Of a DNA stretch of 64,000 nucleotides, positions 26,626 to 37,000 are shown one piece after another (the stretch's first letter is position 1; each line of letters opens with the position of its first letter). The notes below the pieces were generated by a model, which ran no database searches, was not told the origin of the DNA, and worked only from the letters and a program-made list of their open reading frames with translations. A program made the position numbers and the translations under genes. Origin of the DNA: Chitinophaga sp. SYP-B3965 (GTDB lineage: Bacteria; Bacteroidota; Bacteroidia; Chitinophagales; Chitinophagaceae); assembly GCF_009647655.1 (NCBI RefSeq), contig NZ_WJFD01000005.1:310001-374000 (forward strand), in the 5' to 3' direction.

Positions 26626-28770
26626 ATGAAAAATAAGGAGGAAAACAGCAGGCGGGCTTTTATCCGCTCAATTTCATTAACAGGTTTGGGTATGGGAGTG
26701 ATGCAAACACTTCCGCTGTCAGTAATAGGAGCGTCCCCAGCAGGGCAGCCCTCTATCGGAGGAATAGGCGCGGCGCAATCCGCACAGATCCTCACAGGGC
26801 CGGATGTACCATTTATCCCCCGCCGCCTGGGGTCATGGTGGAATACCCTGGAAGACCTGCTCTGGTCGCAGAAAAAGATCACAGATAAGATCAAAAGACG
26901 GGCCGCAGGTTTTGCAGAAGCGAATATTGATACAGCCGTCAATTTCGGCTTCCACATTCGTTTCGACTTCGCAAATTATTTCACACAGCTGCACGGTTAC
27001 TTTGCCCAGGTACGAGAAGAATTACATAAATATGATATCAAGTATATAGAGCATTATTCCTGTAACCACGTAGAACGTCCACGTGGCGAAGCGGAATTTA
27101 AGAAACTGCACAGGAACCACCGGCATCACACCCTGCTCTTCCATGATCCCATAGCAGCCGCACACGCACAGTATGAAGGGTATTTTTTTAATGACCTCTG
27201 TGAAGTAGACCTTAGGGATGGAAGTCGCGGATATGCCCGCCAGTACCAGTTGGAAGCCTTTTGCCATAATAATCCCGGCTTCAGGGACATGCACCGTAAA
27301 TACCTGCAAAGACTGGATAAAGAAGTAGGGTATGATGGTTACCAGGTAGATGATATGTGTACTTATGCAGGTCTCACTACATGCGGCTGTACCCATTGCA
27401 GGGAAAGATTTAAAAGAGATTACGGGCATGTGATCCCGCCCTTTGCAGATAAAAGTTTCTTTGGAGATACCAACAAACCCATGTTGCAATGGGGTAATTA
27501 TGAAAACCCCGTGTTCCGCGACTGGCTGAAAATGAAGGATGATAGTGTAGCGGATCATGTAAAGATGGTGAAAGAAACAATCGGCAAAAAACCTTTGATG
27601 ACCTGCTGTTCCAGCACCGGCCCGGTAGCATTAAATGCTATTTCGCTCAACCTGGAAAGGATGGCGCCACATGTGGATTTTTTCATGCTGGAAAATGTAG
27701 GCACTAATATCAAGTCCGTAAACTGGTTGGAAAAAGATGCGGAAGCACTGCAACAGAAAGATATTGCCGCTAAAAGAGGAGCAGCCCCCACTATTGCCTG
27801 TAGTTATACTATTTATAAAGAAGGAGGATACCTGGGCTGGGGCCTCGCCAGGTTCTGGGGAGTGGCAGACTGGGCCAGCACCTTGCAATACAGGCTGGAA
27901 GAAGATCCTGTAGATAGCATAGAAATGGAAGACGCCATCCGCGATCCGAATAACTGGGAAGTGAAACATAGCCCGCTGGATTTTATAGAAGGAAAAGATC
28001 TCGTAGAAGTAAGACTGGTCAACAACAATTATAACAGGGCCAATGGCTGGAAAGGAACAGACGGGAAGGAACACTGGGATAAAGTGAGAGCATGGTCAGA
28101 GCAGTTTATAAAGAGTAATATAGGATACCGTTTCCTGCGCGCCGAAGAACTGGCAGATGCAACTGCACTGCTGGCAGAAAAAACACCGCTGGTACTGGAT
28201 AGCATGGCTTGTGTATCTGATGCGCAATTTAAAAGCCTGCAACAATTCCTCGCCAAAGGAGGTTATGCTTTCCTGGCATTACCATTTGGTACGCATGATG
28301 AAAAAGGCCACAAACGCAGTAAACCGCTTGCAGATCAATTGCACGGAAAAGGGCTGCATATCGTACAAACAGCCACAAGCGGCCACGTGGTGGAAATGCT
28401 GATCAAAAAAGGACTGATCAAACCAGCTATCCAACAAACAGGAGGTGATAAAGGATGGGCTGTAAGGGGCAGGGATCATAAGGGAAAAACAGTCCTGCAC
28501 TTTATGAATACAGCCATGGTAGCTGTTCCGCATCCAACTGTTAAGGACACCGGCAATAATCCCATCCTGGTGGATATAAATTCCGCCATCAAAAATAATG
28601 CACTTGTTTTTGAAGTGGATACGAGAAAAATCCCTCTTTCCGCGCTTAACATCCTGAGCCCGGAACTGAAAGACCGCAAAATACCCGTGGAAATTACCTG
28701 GAAAAGTAAGAACAGCGCTACCCTCAAAGTGAACCTGGAAGGAGTGAAAGTCTATGCAGTAGCCGAATGA
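26626..28770 (+). CDS. Tat-exported TIM-barrel glycoside-hydrolase-like protein
   Basis: 714 residues with a Tat signal (SRRAFIRS followed by a hydrophobic stretch and ASP-type cleavage region). The first half reads as a TIM barrel of the hypothetical-glycosidase type (GHL6-like): HYSCNHVERPRG, YDGYQVDDMCTY with an acidic pair at the end of a strand, and KPLMTCCSSTGP. A CGCTHCRERF motif near residue 250 could bind metal or form disulfides. A GH42-like Rossmann trimerization region follows (APLVLDSMACVSDAQ-like segment, QFLAKGGYAFLALPFG), then a small beta domain. Catalytic assignment is uncertain. It is divergent from the dehydrogenase-like operon and shares its operator, so it should be co-induced. 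Confidence 0.68.
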   Translation: MKNKEENSRRAFIRSISLTGLGMGVMQTLPLSVIGASPAGQPSIGGIGAAQSAQILTGPDVPFIPRRLGSWWNTLEDLLWSQKKITDKIKRRAAGFAEANIDTAVNFGFHIRFDFANYFTQLHGYFAQVREELHKYDIKYIEHYSCNHVERPRGEAEFKKLHRNHRHHTLLFHDPIAAAHAQYEGYFFNDLCEVDLRDGSRGYARQYQLEAFCHNNPGFRDMHRKYLQRLDKEVGYDGYQVDDMCTYAGLTTCGCTHCRERFKRDYGHVIPPFADKSFFGDTNKPMLQWGNYENPVFRDWLKMKDDSVADHVKMVKETIGKKPLMTCCSSTGPVALNAISLNLERMAPHVDFFMLENVGTNIKSVNWLEKDAEALQQKDIAAKRGAAPTIACSYTIYKEGGYLGWGLARFWGVADWASTLQYRLEEDPVDSIEMEDAIRDPNNWEVKHSPLDFIEGKDLVEVRLVNNNYNRANGWKGTDGKEHWDKVRAWSEQFIKSNIGYRFLRAEELADATALLAEKTPLVLDSMACVSDAQFKSLQQFLAKGGYAFLALPFGTHDEKGHKRSKPLADQLHGKGLHIVQTATSGHVVEMLIKKGLIKPAIQQTGGDKGWAVRGRDHKGKTVLHFMNTAMVAVPHPTVKDTGNNPILVDINSAIKNNALVFEVDTRKIPLSALNILSPELKDRKIPVEITWKSKNSATLKVNLEGVKVYAVAE

Positions 28771-28831
28771 ACATTATTTTTTTAAGAAATCAACAAAAAG
28801 GATAACTAGGAATCATATTTTTTGTTATTTT

Positions 28832-28845
28832 CGGGTACGTTAACG
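28832..28845 (+). promoter_or_regulatory. LacI-regulon operator copy 3, before the first aminotransferase operon
   Basis: CGGGTACGTTAACG, directly after TTATTTT, 103 bp before the ATG at 28949. Identical over 14 bp to the copy at 51659. Confidence 0.75.
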
Positions 28846-28948
28846 GTCAACCAGAATAGGACAATAAAGGGAGTTATTTTAAAGCGATGCGGGCACGCCC
28901 TTCATCATCCTGAAAGAAAACTTTTATCAAAATCATAAACACATTCAA

Positions 28949-30301
28949 ATGGGTCACACTTCACGAAGGGAGTTTATCCGGCAGGGTTCATTAGGAACAG
29001 CCGGGATCTTATTTGCATCTGGCCTAATCAATAGCTCGTTTGCATCATCTGTTAGCCGTACACCCGCTATTCTGGGTGGCAGTCCTATGTGGACAGCCGC
29101 AAGTTGGGTAAAATGGCCAATGTGGGTGCAAAGCGAAGATGAAAAAGTATTGCTGGACAGTATCCGCAGTGGTGTATGGTCCCGTGCAAAACTCGTAGAT
29201 GAGTTTGAAAGTAAATGGGCCGCTACGATCGGCACCAAAAGATGTCTCACTGTTTCCAATGGTACAAACGCATTGATCACTGCTATCAATCGGTTTGACA
29301 TTGGCGCAGGAGATGAAGTGATAACGACTCCCTATACCTTCATTGCTTCCGTACAGGCCATCCTGGCAAATAATGCCATGCCTGTATTTGCAGACATCGA
29401 TCCGGCTACCTATCAGATAGATCCTGTAAAACTGGAAAGCAAAATAACCAAACGCACAAAAGCCATCCTGGTAGTGCATATTTTGGGCCTGCCCGCAGAC
29501 ATGGACAAGATCATGAGCATTGCCCGTAAGCATAACCTGATCGTAATAGAAGATGCCTGTCAGGCACACCTCGCGGAATATGATAACAAGAGAGTAGGAT
29601 CTATTGGAGACGCAGGCTGTTTCAGCTTCCAGAACTCCAAGAACCTTCCCATCGGTGAAGGCGGCGCTATTGTATCTAACAATGAAAAGTTCATAGACGA
29701 TTGTTTTGCCGCACATAACCTCGGTTATGCTTATGGTACCTCCACCGGTGCCGTGGCAGGGGATAGTTTCATGAAAGCCTCTAAGATAAGGTTAACAGAA
29801 TACGCAGCAGCTATTGGACTGGCACAATTAAAAAGAGTAGAGGAGCAAACCAAAACCCGCCATGAAAATGCGAAATACCTCTCTTCTATGCTGAAAGAGA
29901 TAGATGGTATTACGCCTATCAAACTATACGACAAAGTAACACAGGGTGCATACCACCTCTATTCCTTCCGCTACGATGCCGCGAAATTCAAGGGATTGAG
30001 CAGAGCAAAATTCCTGGAGGCCCTGCGCAAAGAAGGCCTGCCATGTTCCGGCGGCTACAAAGTAATGCATACCCAGGCGTTCATGCAAGACGCATTTAAC
30101 TCCCGTGTGTATAAAAGTTTCTACTCCAGGAAAATGCTGGACTTCGAAGATTACAAACAACGCAACAATTGCCCTGAAAACGAACACCTCTGTAACGACG
30201 CCGTTTGGCTGCTGCAGAATGTTCTGCTCGGTTCCCGTCAGGATATGGAAGGGATTGCAACCGTTATCAAAAACATCAGCAAAAACGCTGACAAGATCTA
30301 A
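28949..30301 (+). CDS. Tat-exported DegT/DnrJ/EryC1-family PLP aminotransferase (copy 1)
   Basis: 450 residues. The N-terminus is a convincing Tat signal (SRREFIRQGSLGTAGI then hydrophobic). The rest is a full-length DegT-type sugar aminotransferase fold: SNGTNAL phosphate-binding loop near 103-109, Asp202 in IEDACQAH for the pyridine nitrogen, and the PLP Lys at Lys231 (FQNSKNLPIGEGG). Family members aminate or deaminate keto-sugars, normally in the cytoplasm on nucleotide sugars. Export of a folded PLP enzyme is unusual. It heads an operon with a propeller protein, a ceramidase-fold protein and a TIM-barrel lipoprotein. A second, diverged copy lies at 48879 with another ceramidase-fold gene. 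Likely action: periplasmic deamination or amination of a keto/amino sugar. Confidence 0.85.
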   Translation: MGHTSRREFIRQGSLGTAGILFASGLINSSFASSVSRTPAILGGSPMWTAASWVKWPMWVQSEDEKVLLDSIRSGVWSRAKLVDEFESKWAATIGTKRCLTVSNGTNALITAINRFDIGAGDEVITTPYTFIASVQAILANNAMPVFADIDPATYQIDPVKLESKITKRTKAILVVHILGLPADMDKIMSIARKHNLIVIEDACQAHLAEYDNKRVGSIGDAGCFSFQNSKNLPIGEGGAIVSNNEKFIDDCFAAHNLGYAYGTSTGAVAGDSFMKASKIRLTEYAAAIGLAQLKRVEEQTKTRHENAKYLSSMLKEIDGITPIKLYDKVTQGAYHLYSFRYDAAKFKGLSRAKFLEALRKEGLPCSGGYKVMHTQAFMQDAFNSRVYKSFYSRKMLDFEDYKQRNNCPENEHLCNDAVWLLQNVLLGSRQDMEGIATVIKNISKNADKI

Positions 30302-30326
30302 TCAGTAAAGGATTTAAAAAATATTC

Positions 30327-31664
30327 ATGCAAGTAGAAAAGAAAAGTGAGCAATCCATACTAGAGCCTTATAGTGCACAAGAAGAAAAACTGATCGCCAA
30401 AACATATGATTCCGGATTTGAGTTTGCGCATGACTCTTACAATGCGATAACAGTAGCGGGTGACGGAAGAGTGTATTACGTATTGTCCTCAGAAAAACAC
30501 GATGTGGCAGGAAGGATCTATGTATTTGATCCGGAGAATGGTACCACTACCTTATTAGGTGATCTCACAGAGATCTGTGGTGAGAAAGGGGAGCAGTTTA
30601 TTTCACAGGGAAAAAGCCATGTGGAGTTTTTTGAAAGAGGGACTAAATTATATTTTTCCACGCACGTGGGATTTTATGAATTGATAGATGGGATGGACCG
30701 CCTGCCGGTAAATGCACCGGCCTCTTATAAGTTGTACAAAGGTGGTCATATCCTGTGTTACGATATGAGCACCGGCAAATTTGAGGACCTGGCCATCATC
30801 CCTAACGGGGAAGGCGCCGTGTCTATGACTATGGATGTGGAGCGTGGGAATGTGTATTGCATCTCCTGGCCTGCCGGTAATTTCATCCATTTTAATGTGG
30901 ATTCAGGAGAGCTGAATCAGTTGGGTGCAACCGCAGAGAAAGGAGAAGGAGGAACACCCGGAACTGATTTCCGTTCCCTCTGCCGCTCTCTCTTTGTAGA
31001 CCCGCGGAGTGGTATAGCTTATTTCTCTACAGCAGATGGCGACATTTATAGCTATTCGCCGGAAAAGATACAGCTGAAGAAACTGGAAGAAGTAGATCTG
31101 CGGATCGATTATTTTGGAAAATACAGTCCGGAGCAACCCGGCAGTATGGGATACAACTGGCGTAAGATCTGCTGGCATGAAGAAGATGAAATGGCTTACG
31201 GTGTGCATGGTAATTCAGGTTACCTCTTCAAATTTGATCCCGTTGCACAGAAGATAGAATTGATAGAAAGGATCACATCAGATCTTTCCCGGAAGAGCGG
31301 TATGTATGATCAGTTCAGTTACGGATACCTTGGTTTTCAGCTGGGGCCGGATAAAGAAACGATCTATTACCTCACAGGAGGTCCTATCTATGTGAATGGT
31401 AAAAGGGTAGGAGGTCTTAACCAGATTGCGAAAGGCGCTGCGAAAGGATTGGAGAACCTGCACCTGGTTACTTACCACATCCCTTCTGCAAAATATACAG
31501 ACCATGGTCCGATATTTTACGAGAATGGAGACCGGCCGCTGTATGTGAATTCAATTGCCGTGGCAGCAGATGGTACCATCTACACCCTGGCACGTATTAA
31601 CAGGAATGGAAAAATAATTACAGACCTGATCAGTATTCCTAATCCACTCATGAATCCTGCATAA
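30327..31664 (+). CDS. Beta-propeller protein without signal peptide, unknown function
   Basis: 445 residues starting 25 bp after the aminotransferase. It is rich in repeated strand-turn units of the kind V-x-G-D-G-R-V-Y-Y-V-L, YVFDPENGTTTLLGDL, GNVYCISWPAGNFIHFN, YFSTADGDIYSYSPE and AADGTIYTLARI, giving an estimated six- or seven-bladed propeller. I do not recognise the family. No signal peptide or lipobox is visible, so it should be cytoplasmic, unlike its neighbours. The stop codon TAA overlaps the next ATG by one base, showing tight coupling with the ceramidase-fold protein. A lyase, lactonase or isomerase acting on a sugar acid would fit the fold and context but is not supported by motifs. 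Confidence 0.65.
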   Translation: MQVEKKSEQSILEPYSAQEEKLIAKTYDSGFEFAHDSYNAITVAGDGRVYYVLSSEKHDVAGRIYVFDPENGTTTLLGDLTEICGEKGEQFISQGKSHVEFFERGTKLYFSTHVGFYELIDGMDRLPVNAPASYKLYKGGHILCYDMSTGKFEDLAIIPNGEGAVSMTMDVERGNVYCISWPAGNFIHFNVDSGELNQLGATAEKGEGGTPGTDFRSLCRSLFVDPRSGIAYFSTADGDIYSYSPEKIQLKKLEEVDLRIDYFGKYSPEQPGSMGYNWRKICWHEEDEMAYGVHGNSGYLFKFDPVAQKIELIERITSDLSRKSGMYDQFSYGYLGFQLGPDKETIYYLTGGPIYVNGKRVGGLNQIAKGAAKGLENLHLVTYHIPSAKYTDHGPIFYENGDRPLYVNSIAVAADGTIYTLARINRNGKIITDLISIPNPLMNPA

Positions 31665-32989
31665 TGAAGAAATATATCCTGTTCATATGGCTCGTGTTGC
31701 TGCAGCAGATCGCTTCTGCCGCTTATATCAAAGTAGGTATAGGCAGGATCGTGATCACACCGGACTTACCATTCCAGCTGACTGGTTATGCCGGGCGGGA
31801 CACACTGGCCACGCAAAAAGCACACGATCTGTGGGCTAAGGCCATGGTGATAGAGGAGAATCCTTCCAACAGGATCGTTATTGTTACAACAGATGTACTG
31901 GGCCTCACACCTGCTATTTCAGAAGCAGCGGCACAAAGGCTCATGGCAAAATACGGTATCACCCGTTCGCAGATCATGTTCAATTCCTCGCATACACATG
32001 CAGGCCCTATGATCTGGCCAGCGCTGAGTATGATCGGAGATTATGACAGCACTGCCATCAAAGGTTTTACGAAATATGCGATGGGACTTACCGATAAACT
32101 GGTAGCGGTAGTAGATATGGCCATGCAGAGCTTAACTCCCATGCAGCTCAGTTATGGGAACGGATCTGCAGAGTTTGCCATCAATCGCCGCAAAGCTCCG
32201 GGCAGAGCGGATCATGTAGATCATGATGTACCTGTACTCGTTGCAAAAGATGCGCAGGGAAAAGAAAAAGCGATCCTGTTCGGTTATGCCTGTCACAACA
32301 CAACATTAACAGGAACCAATAATATTATAAGCGGAGACTATGCGGGTTATGCGCAGATTGAACTGGAAAAGAAATATCCTGGCGCTACCGCCCTCTTTTT
32401 CATTGGATGCGCCGGCGATCAGAACCCCTCTCCGAGAGGCACCATAGCACTGGCGGAACAACATGGCCAGGAACTGGCAACAGCCGTAGAAAAAGTGCTT
32501 GGTGGAAAAACAACGAACGTCGGCGCGCCATTGCGCAGCGCATTTGTAAAAGCAGAGCTCCCTTACGAGCCCGTAAAAACAGAAACCATCCAACAGGAAT
32601 TATTGAATGGCAATAAGTACGAAAAGAGAAGAGCGAAGCTGATCATGGAAGCCTCCAACAAAGGATGGGATATCTCCAATCACAGCTATCCCGTACAGGC
32701 CATGCGCATCGGGAATAAACTAACCCTGCTGTCCCTGAGCGGAGAAGCAGTCGTAGATTATTCCCTGAATGCAAAAAAGCGATATGCCGGCGAACAACTA
32801 TTTGTAGCGGGATATTGCAACCAGGTAGTTTGTTATATACCTACTGAAAAGATATTGGAAGAAGGAGGGTACGAGGCAGTGTCTAATATGATGTATTACG
32901 GCATGCCCGGCCCCTTCAGTAAAAGCGTGGAAAAGAAAGTGAATACTGCTATTCAGCAGGTCATGCAAAAAGTAGGCGTTAGTAAGTAA
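31664..32989 (+). CDS. Neutral/alkaline ceramidase-fold secreted protein (copy 1)
   Basis: 441 residues with a cleavable signal peptide (WLVLLQQIASAA). The N-terminal domain of neutral ceramidases is recognisable: GIGRIVITPD start, NSSHTHAGP with His110/His112, YACHNTTL with His211, and FIGCAGDQNPSP. True neutral ceramidases have GDVSPN with a conserved Ser at the last motif; here it reads GDQNPS, so the Ser is replaced by Asn. Length is shorter than ceramidases (about 650-750 residues) because the C-terminal Ig-like domain is missing. It is probably a zinc amide hydrolase of the periplasm, perhaps an N-deacylase of amino sugars. It is one base-overlapped with the propeller gene and paired with the exported aminotransferase. 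Confidence 0.75.
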   Translation: MKKYILFIWLVLLQQIASAAYIKVGIGRIVITPDLPFQLTGYAGRDTLATQKAHDLWAKAMVIEENPSNRIVIVTTDVLGLTPAISEAAAQRLMAKYGITRSQIMFNSSHTHAGPMIWPALSMIGDYDSTAIKGFTKYAMGLTDKLVAVVDMAMQSLTPMQLSYGNGSAEFAINRRKAPGRADHVDHDVPVLVAKDAQGKEKAILFGYACHNTTLTGTNNIISGDYAGYAQIELEKKYPGATALFFIGCAGDQNPSPRGTIALAEQHGQELATAVEKVLGGKTTNVGAPLRSAFVKAELPYEPVKTETIQQELLNGNKYEKRRAKLIMEASNKGWDISNHSYPVQAMRIGNKLTLLSLSGEAVVDYSLNAKKRYAGEQLFVAGYCNQVVCYIPTEKILEEGGYEAVSNMMYYGMPGPFSKSVEKKVNTAIQQVMQKVGVSK

Positions 32990-33006
32990 GCAATAAATAT
33001 TTTCAC

Positions 33007-33882
33007 ATGCTACAGAAACTCTTTTTTTTCACCTGCCTGCTGGCGCTCACCGCCTGTTCTAACAGGAAGATCGCGCAACAACAGGTTGCAGACAAGTCCC
33101 TGAAGAATACCTATGGGACGTACGCTGCGCCACCACGCCTCCCTGGTGGACGTGTCAACCAAACTCAACTACTGGCAGAACTGAAAGAGATCAACGCCAC
33201 CACCTACAACTGGCTGATCTGGATGAATGAAAATGATTGGGACGATCTCCAGATCTTCCTCCCCCTGGCAAAAAAACAGGGCTTGAAAGTATGGGTAAGC
33301 CTGGTGCCACCCAGTGAATCAAAACCAATTGCAAAACGTTCCTCTGAGCCCTATCAGATGGATTACAAAACCTGGGCTACCGCTATCGCACGTTTGAGTG
33401 TAAAATATCCAAACCTGGTAGCCTGGAGTATAGACGACTTTGCACACAACCTGAAAACTTTTACAAGGTCATACACGGATTCCTGCCTGAAAGGTGCAAG
33501 AGCGATCAATCCGAACCTGGCATTTGTACCCTGTATCTATTACCGCCAGATCAATCCAACCCTCGCTGCTAATTATGGGGATCTGCTGGATGGTATTTTA
33601 TTTCCTTACAGAGCGCAGTCTGCCGGAGATAACTTAACCAATCCCGCATTGGTGGAAACAGAGATAGCAGCCATCCGTAAACTATTCAGAAAAGATCTCC
33701 CGGTATTCGTAGATATATATGCAACAGGCCATTCAAGATTAGGTGAATCAACAGCGGATTATGTGAAAGATGTACTTGCTTTCAGCAAACAATACGCTGA
33801 CGGAGTACTGATCTACTGTCACCAGGATCCGGTGAGGAATGCTGCAAAATATAACATTATCAGAGAAGGGTTAAACAGATAA
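33007..33882 (+). CDS. TIM-barrel glycosidase-like lipoprotein
   Basis: 291 residues with a lipobox at LTAC (Cys17). The body reads as a small TIM barrel: INATTYNWLIWMNENDWDD, GLKVWVSLVPPSES, NLVAWSIDDFAHNLKTF with an acidic pair after strand 4, VPCIYYRQ, LDGILFPYRAQ and LPVFVDIYATGHS. This pattern resembles the DUF4434/GHL-like glycosidase clan, but no family can be named with confidence. It is the last gene of the aminotransferase-propeller-ceramidase-fold operon, 17 bp after the ceramidase-fold gene. Likely a periplasmic or surface enzyme acting on the same glycan. Confidence 0.65.
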   Translation: MLQKLFFFTCLLALTACSNRKIAQQQVADKSLKNTYGTYAAPPRLPGGRVNQTQLLAELKEINATTYNWLIWMNENDWDDLQIFLPLAKKQGLKVWVSLVPPSESKPIAKRSSEPYQMDYKTWATAIARLSVKYPNLVAWSIDDFAHNLKTFTRSYTDSCLKGARAINPNLAFVPCIYYRQINPTLAANYGDLLDGILFPYRAQSAGDNLTNPALVETEIAAIRKLFRKDLPVFVDIYATGHSRLGESTADYVKDVLAFSKQYADGVLIYCHQDPVRNAAKYNIIREGLNR

Positions 33883-33960
33883 GGAATTCATTTTTGGTCC
33901 AGCCATTATTACAATACGCAATATCTAACCGTCTTAGTCTATTCATCTTGCATTCATTGT

Positions 33961-33974
33961 CGTGTACGTACCCG
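33961..33974 (-). promoter_or_regulatory. LacI-regulon operator copy 4, before the second SusCD operon
   Basis: Plus strand CGTGTACGTACCCG; minus reading CGGGTACGTACACG. It lies 41 bp before the SusC ATG at 34016. Outer CG pairs and the ACGT centre are kept. Confidence 0.68.
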
Positions 33975-34015
33975 TAGTAGTAAGGCCAACATTTACTTAA
34001 AACAACTATTCTGCT

Positions 34016-37000
34016 ATGGAACGAAAGTGTAATTTCCTTCAAGCCGCACTTCTATTTGCATTGTCATTCATTGCGCTGATGCCGCTACTGTCAAAGGCAC
34101 AGACGCAAACGCAAACGTCACCTGTAGTAACCGGAAGGGTACTGGAAACAGGAACAAATCTCTCAATGCCCGGCGTAACGATCGCCGTGAAGGGCACCAA
34201 CCGTAAAGTTTATTCAGATGACAATGGCCGGTATTCCATCAATGCCGGACCAACGGACGTACTCATCTTTTCCTTCCTCAGTATGGAAACAACTGAGTTA
34301 AAGGTGAATGGCCGTGCTATTGTCAACCTCACCATGATCCCCAAGGAAGAAGCTTTGGGAGAAGTAGTGGTGATCGGTTACAACACCGTAAGAAAAAGGG
34401 ACCTCACCGGTTCAGTAAGCGTAGTGAATGTAAAAGATATGTCCAAAGCGCCAGTTGGATCTTTTGCAGAAGCACTCGCCGGTCGTGTAGCTGGTGTACA
34501 GGTATCCAGTAATGATGGTCAGCCCGGAGGTGCTGTGAACATTGTTATCCGCGGAGCCGGATCACTCACAAACAGCGTTCAGCCTTTGTATGTGATAGAT
34601 GGTTTCCCTGCGGACGATTTCGATCCTGCCACCCTGAACCCGGACGACATTGAATCGATGACCATCTTAAAAGATGCATCTTCAACTGCCATCTATGGAT
34701 CAAGAGCTGCCAACGGCGTAGTACTGATCCAAACTAAAAAAGGCAAACTTGGCAGGCCTGTTGTGTCTTTAGGTGCTTCCAGTGGTTTCCAGACGGGAAG
34801 AAAAGAGATAGAACTCATGAGCCCCTACGAGTACATCAGGTATCAGCTGGAAAGGTTTCCTACCGGCGGTGAAGGATGGCGCTATCTTGCAGGGGGTAAA
34901 ACACTGGATGATTACAAAAACGTGGAAGGCGTAAATTTCCAGGACCACGTTTTCACACAAGGCAAGATAAATATCTACAACCTTGCTGTGAGAGGTGGAA
35001 ACGAACAGACGAAATATTCCATTTCAGGTTCCCTCTTTGATCAGCAGGGTGTTGTAATTAATACCGGGCTCAAAAGATACACCGCCAGGATGACGCTGGA
35101 TCATACCATCAGTAACCGTATCAGGGCAAACTTCACCGCTGGTTATTCAGACGTTACGCAATGGGGCCAGGTGATCAACAGTACGCCTACCGGTAACACT
35201 TCCAGCTACGTGATGTTCCGTACATGGGCATACAGGCCTATCGGTTTCCCTGATACCGGTGAGGACCTGCTGGCAGAAGAGGCAGATGGAGATGCCGTAA
35301 ATGCCAGCGATTTCAGGATCAATCCTGTTATAGATCTGCAGAATCAATATCAGTATGATTACACCGGCGTGCTGGAAGGTTTGGGAAGTGTGAGTGTGGA
35401 TATCATAGATGGTCTCGTACTGAAACTGGGAGGCGGGATCAGGAAAACCAGCGGAACGGCGGAAAGGTTCTACAATTCAAAAACAAGTAAAGGAAGCCCT
35501 TCCAATCCTAACAACAATGAAGGGATCAATGGCTCCCTTGCGCATAATTTTATCAATAGCTGGTCCAGCGAAAATACCCTTACCTATAATAAGACATTCA
35601 ATAAGAAACACACGATCGCTGCGCTTGGGCTGATAAGTTTGCAAAAAACAGTATACAGGTCTGATGGTTTCTCTTCCAAACTATTGCCAAATGAAAGCCT
35701 GGGTATTGCAGGGCTAAATGAGGGAATTCCTTATAACCCCGTTGCAACTACTTCTTATAATACCCGTAATTCTTTTGGTGGAAGGATCGATTACAATTAT
35801 GATTCCCGCTATTTGATCACCGTCAATTTCCGGGCGGATGGTTCTTCCAAATTTGCACCCAAAAACAGATGGGGATATTTCCCCGGAGCTTCTGCTGCCT
35901 GGAATATGCACAACGAGGCATTCCTGAAGGACCATCCCGTGATCAGTACTTCAAAGATCAGAGGTAGTTATGGGATATTAGGAAATGACAGGGTGGGAGA
36001 CTTCAGTTATATTTCACAACTCACTACCTCTATCTCCGGATACTCCTTTAATAACGGCACACCATTGCTGGCTGTATACCAGAATAACCTGGGTAATGAG
36101 GATCTGACCTGGGAATCAACCACTTCCATGGACGTCGATTATCAACTTGGGTTGTTCAAGAACAGGATAGAGTTAACAGCAGGCGTGTATAAAAAGACAA
36201 CAGATCACCTGCTGCTGAATGCACAATTGCCACCCACCGCAGGTTTCGCCACTGCCTATAAGAATATCGGGAAGATGGAGAACAAAGGATTTGAGTTCTC
36301 GCTGAATGCACGTGTTATTGAATCAAAAGACTTCAGATGGGAAAGCAGTGTCAACATTACCTTCAACAGAAATAAAGTACTCGGGCTTACAGAAGGGCAA
36401 CGTTCTTTGGACAATGCAGTTGCTACAGACGTAAACTATAGTGATAACCTTTACACCGCTACCATTGGTCAGCCTGCTGGCATGATGGTAGGATATATCT
36501 GGGAAGGAAATTACCAGTACAGTGATTTTGATAGTCCGGCTCCCGGGGTTTACCTCCTGAAAGCAGAGGTACCCGCTAATGGTAAAGCACGTAATGTGAT
36601 ACTACCGGGAGACATCAAATACAAAGACCTGAATGGAGATGGTATTGTGAATGCAGATGATAAAACCATCATTGGCAGAGGCCTCCCCATTCATTACGGT
36701 GGCTTTGTAAATAATTTCAGCTACAAAGGATTTAGCCTGAACGTTTTCTTTCAATGGTCTTATGGCAATGATATCTACAATGCCAATCGCATCACTTTTG
36801 AAGGAAATACCAATGGCAGAAGGAACATGAATCAGTTTGCGAGTTACGTAAACAGATGGAGTCCTGAGAACCAGACCAATGAAAATTTCAGAGCAGGTGG
36901 AGAAGGGCCGATCGGGTATCATTCTACCAAATACCTGGAAGATGGATCCTACCTGCGCCTGAAAACATTGTCCCTGGATTATGCATTGCCGCAGCAGATC

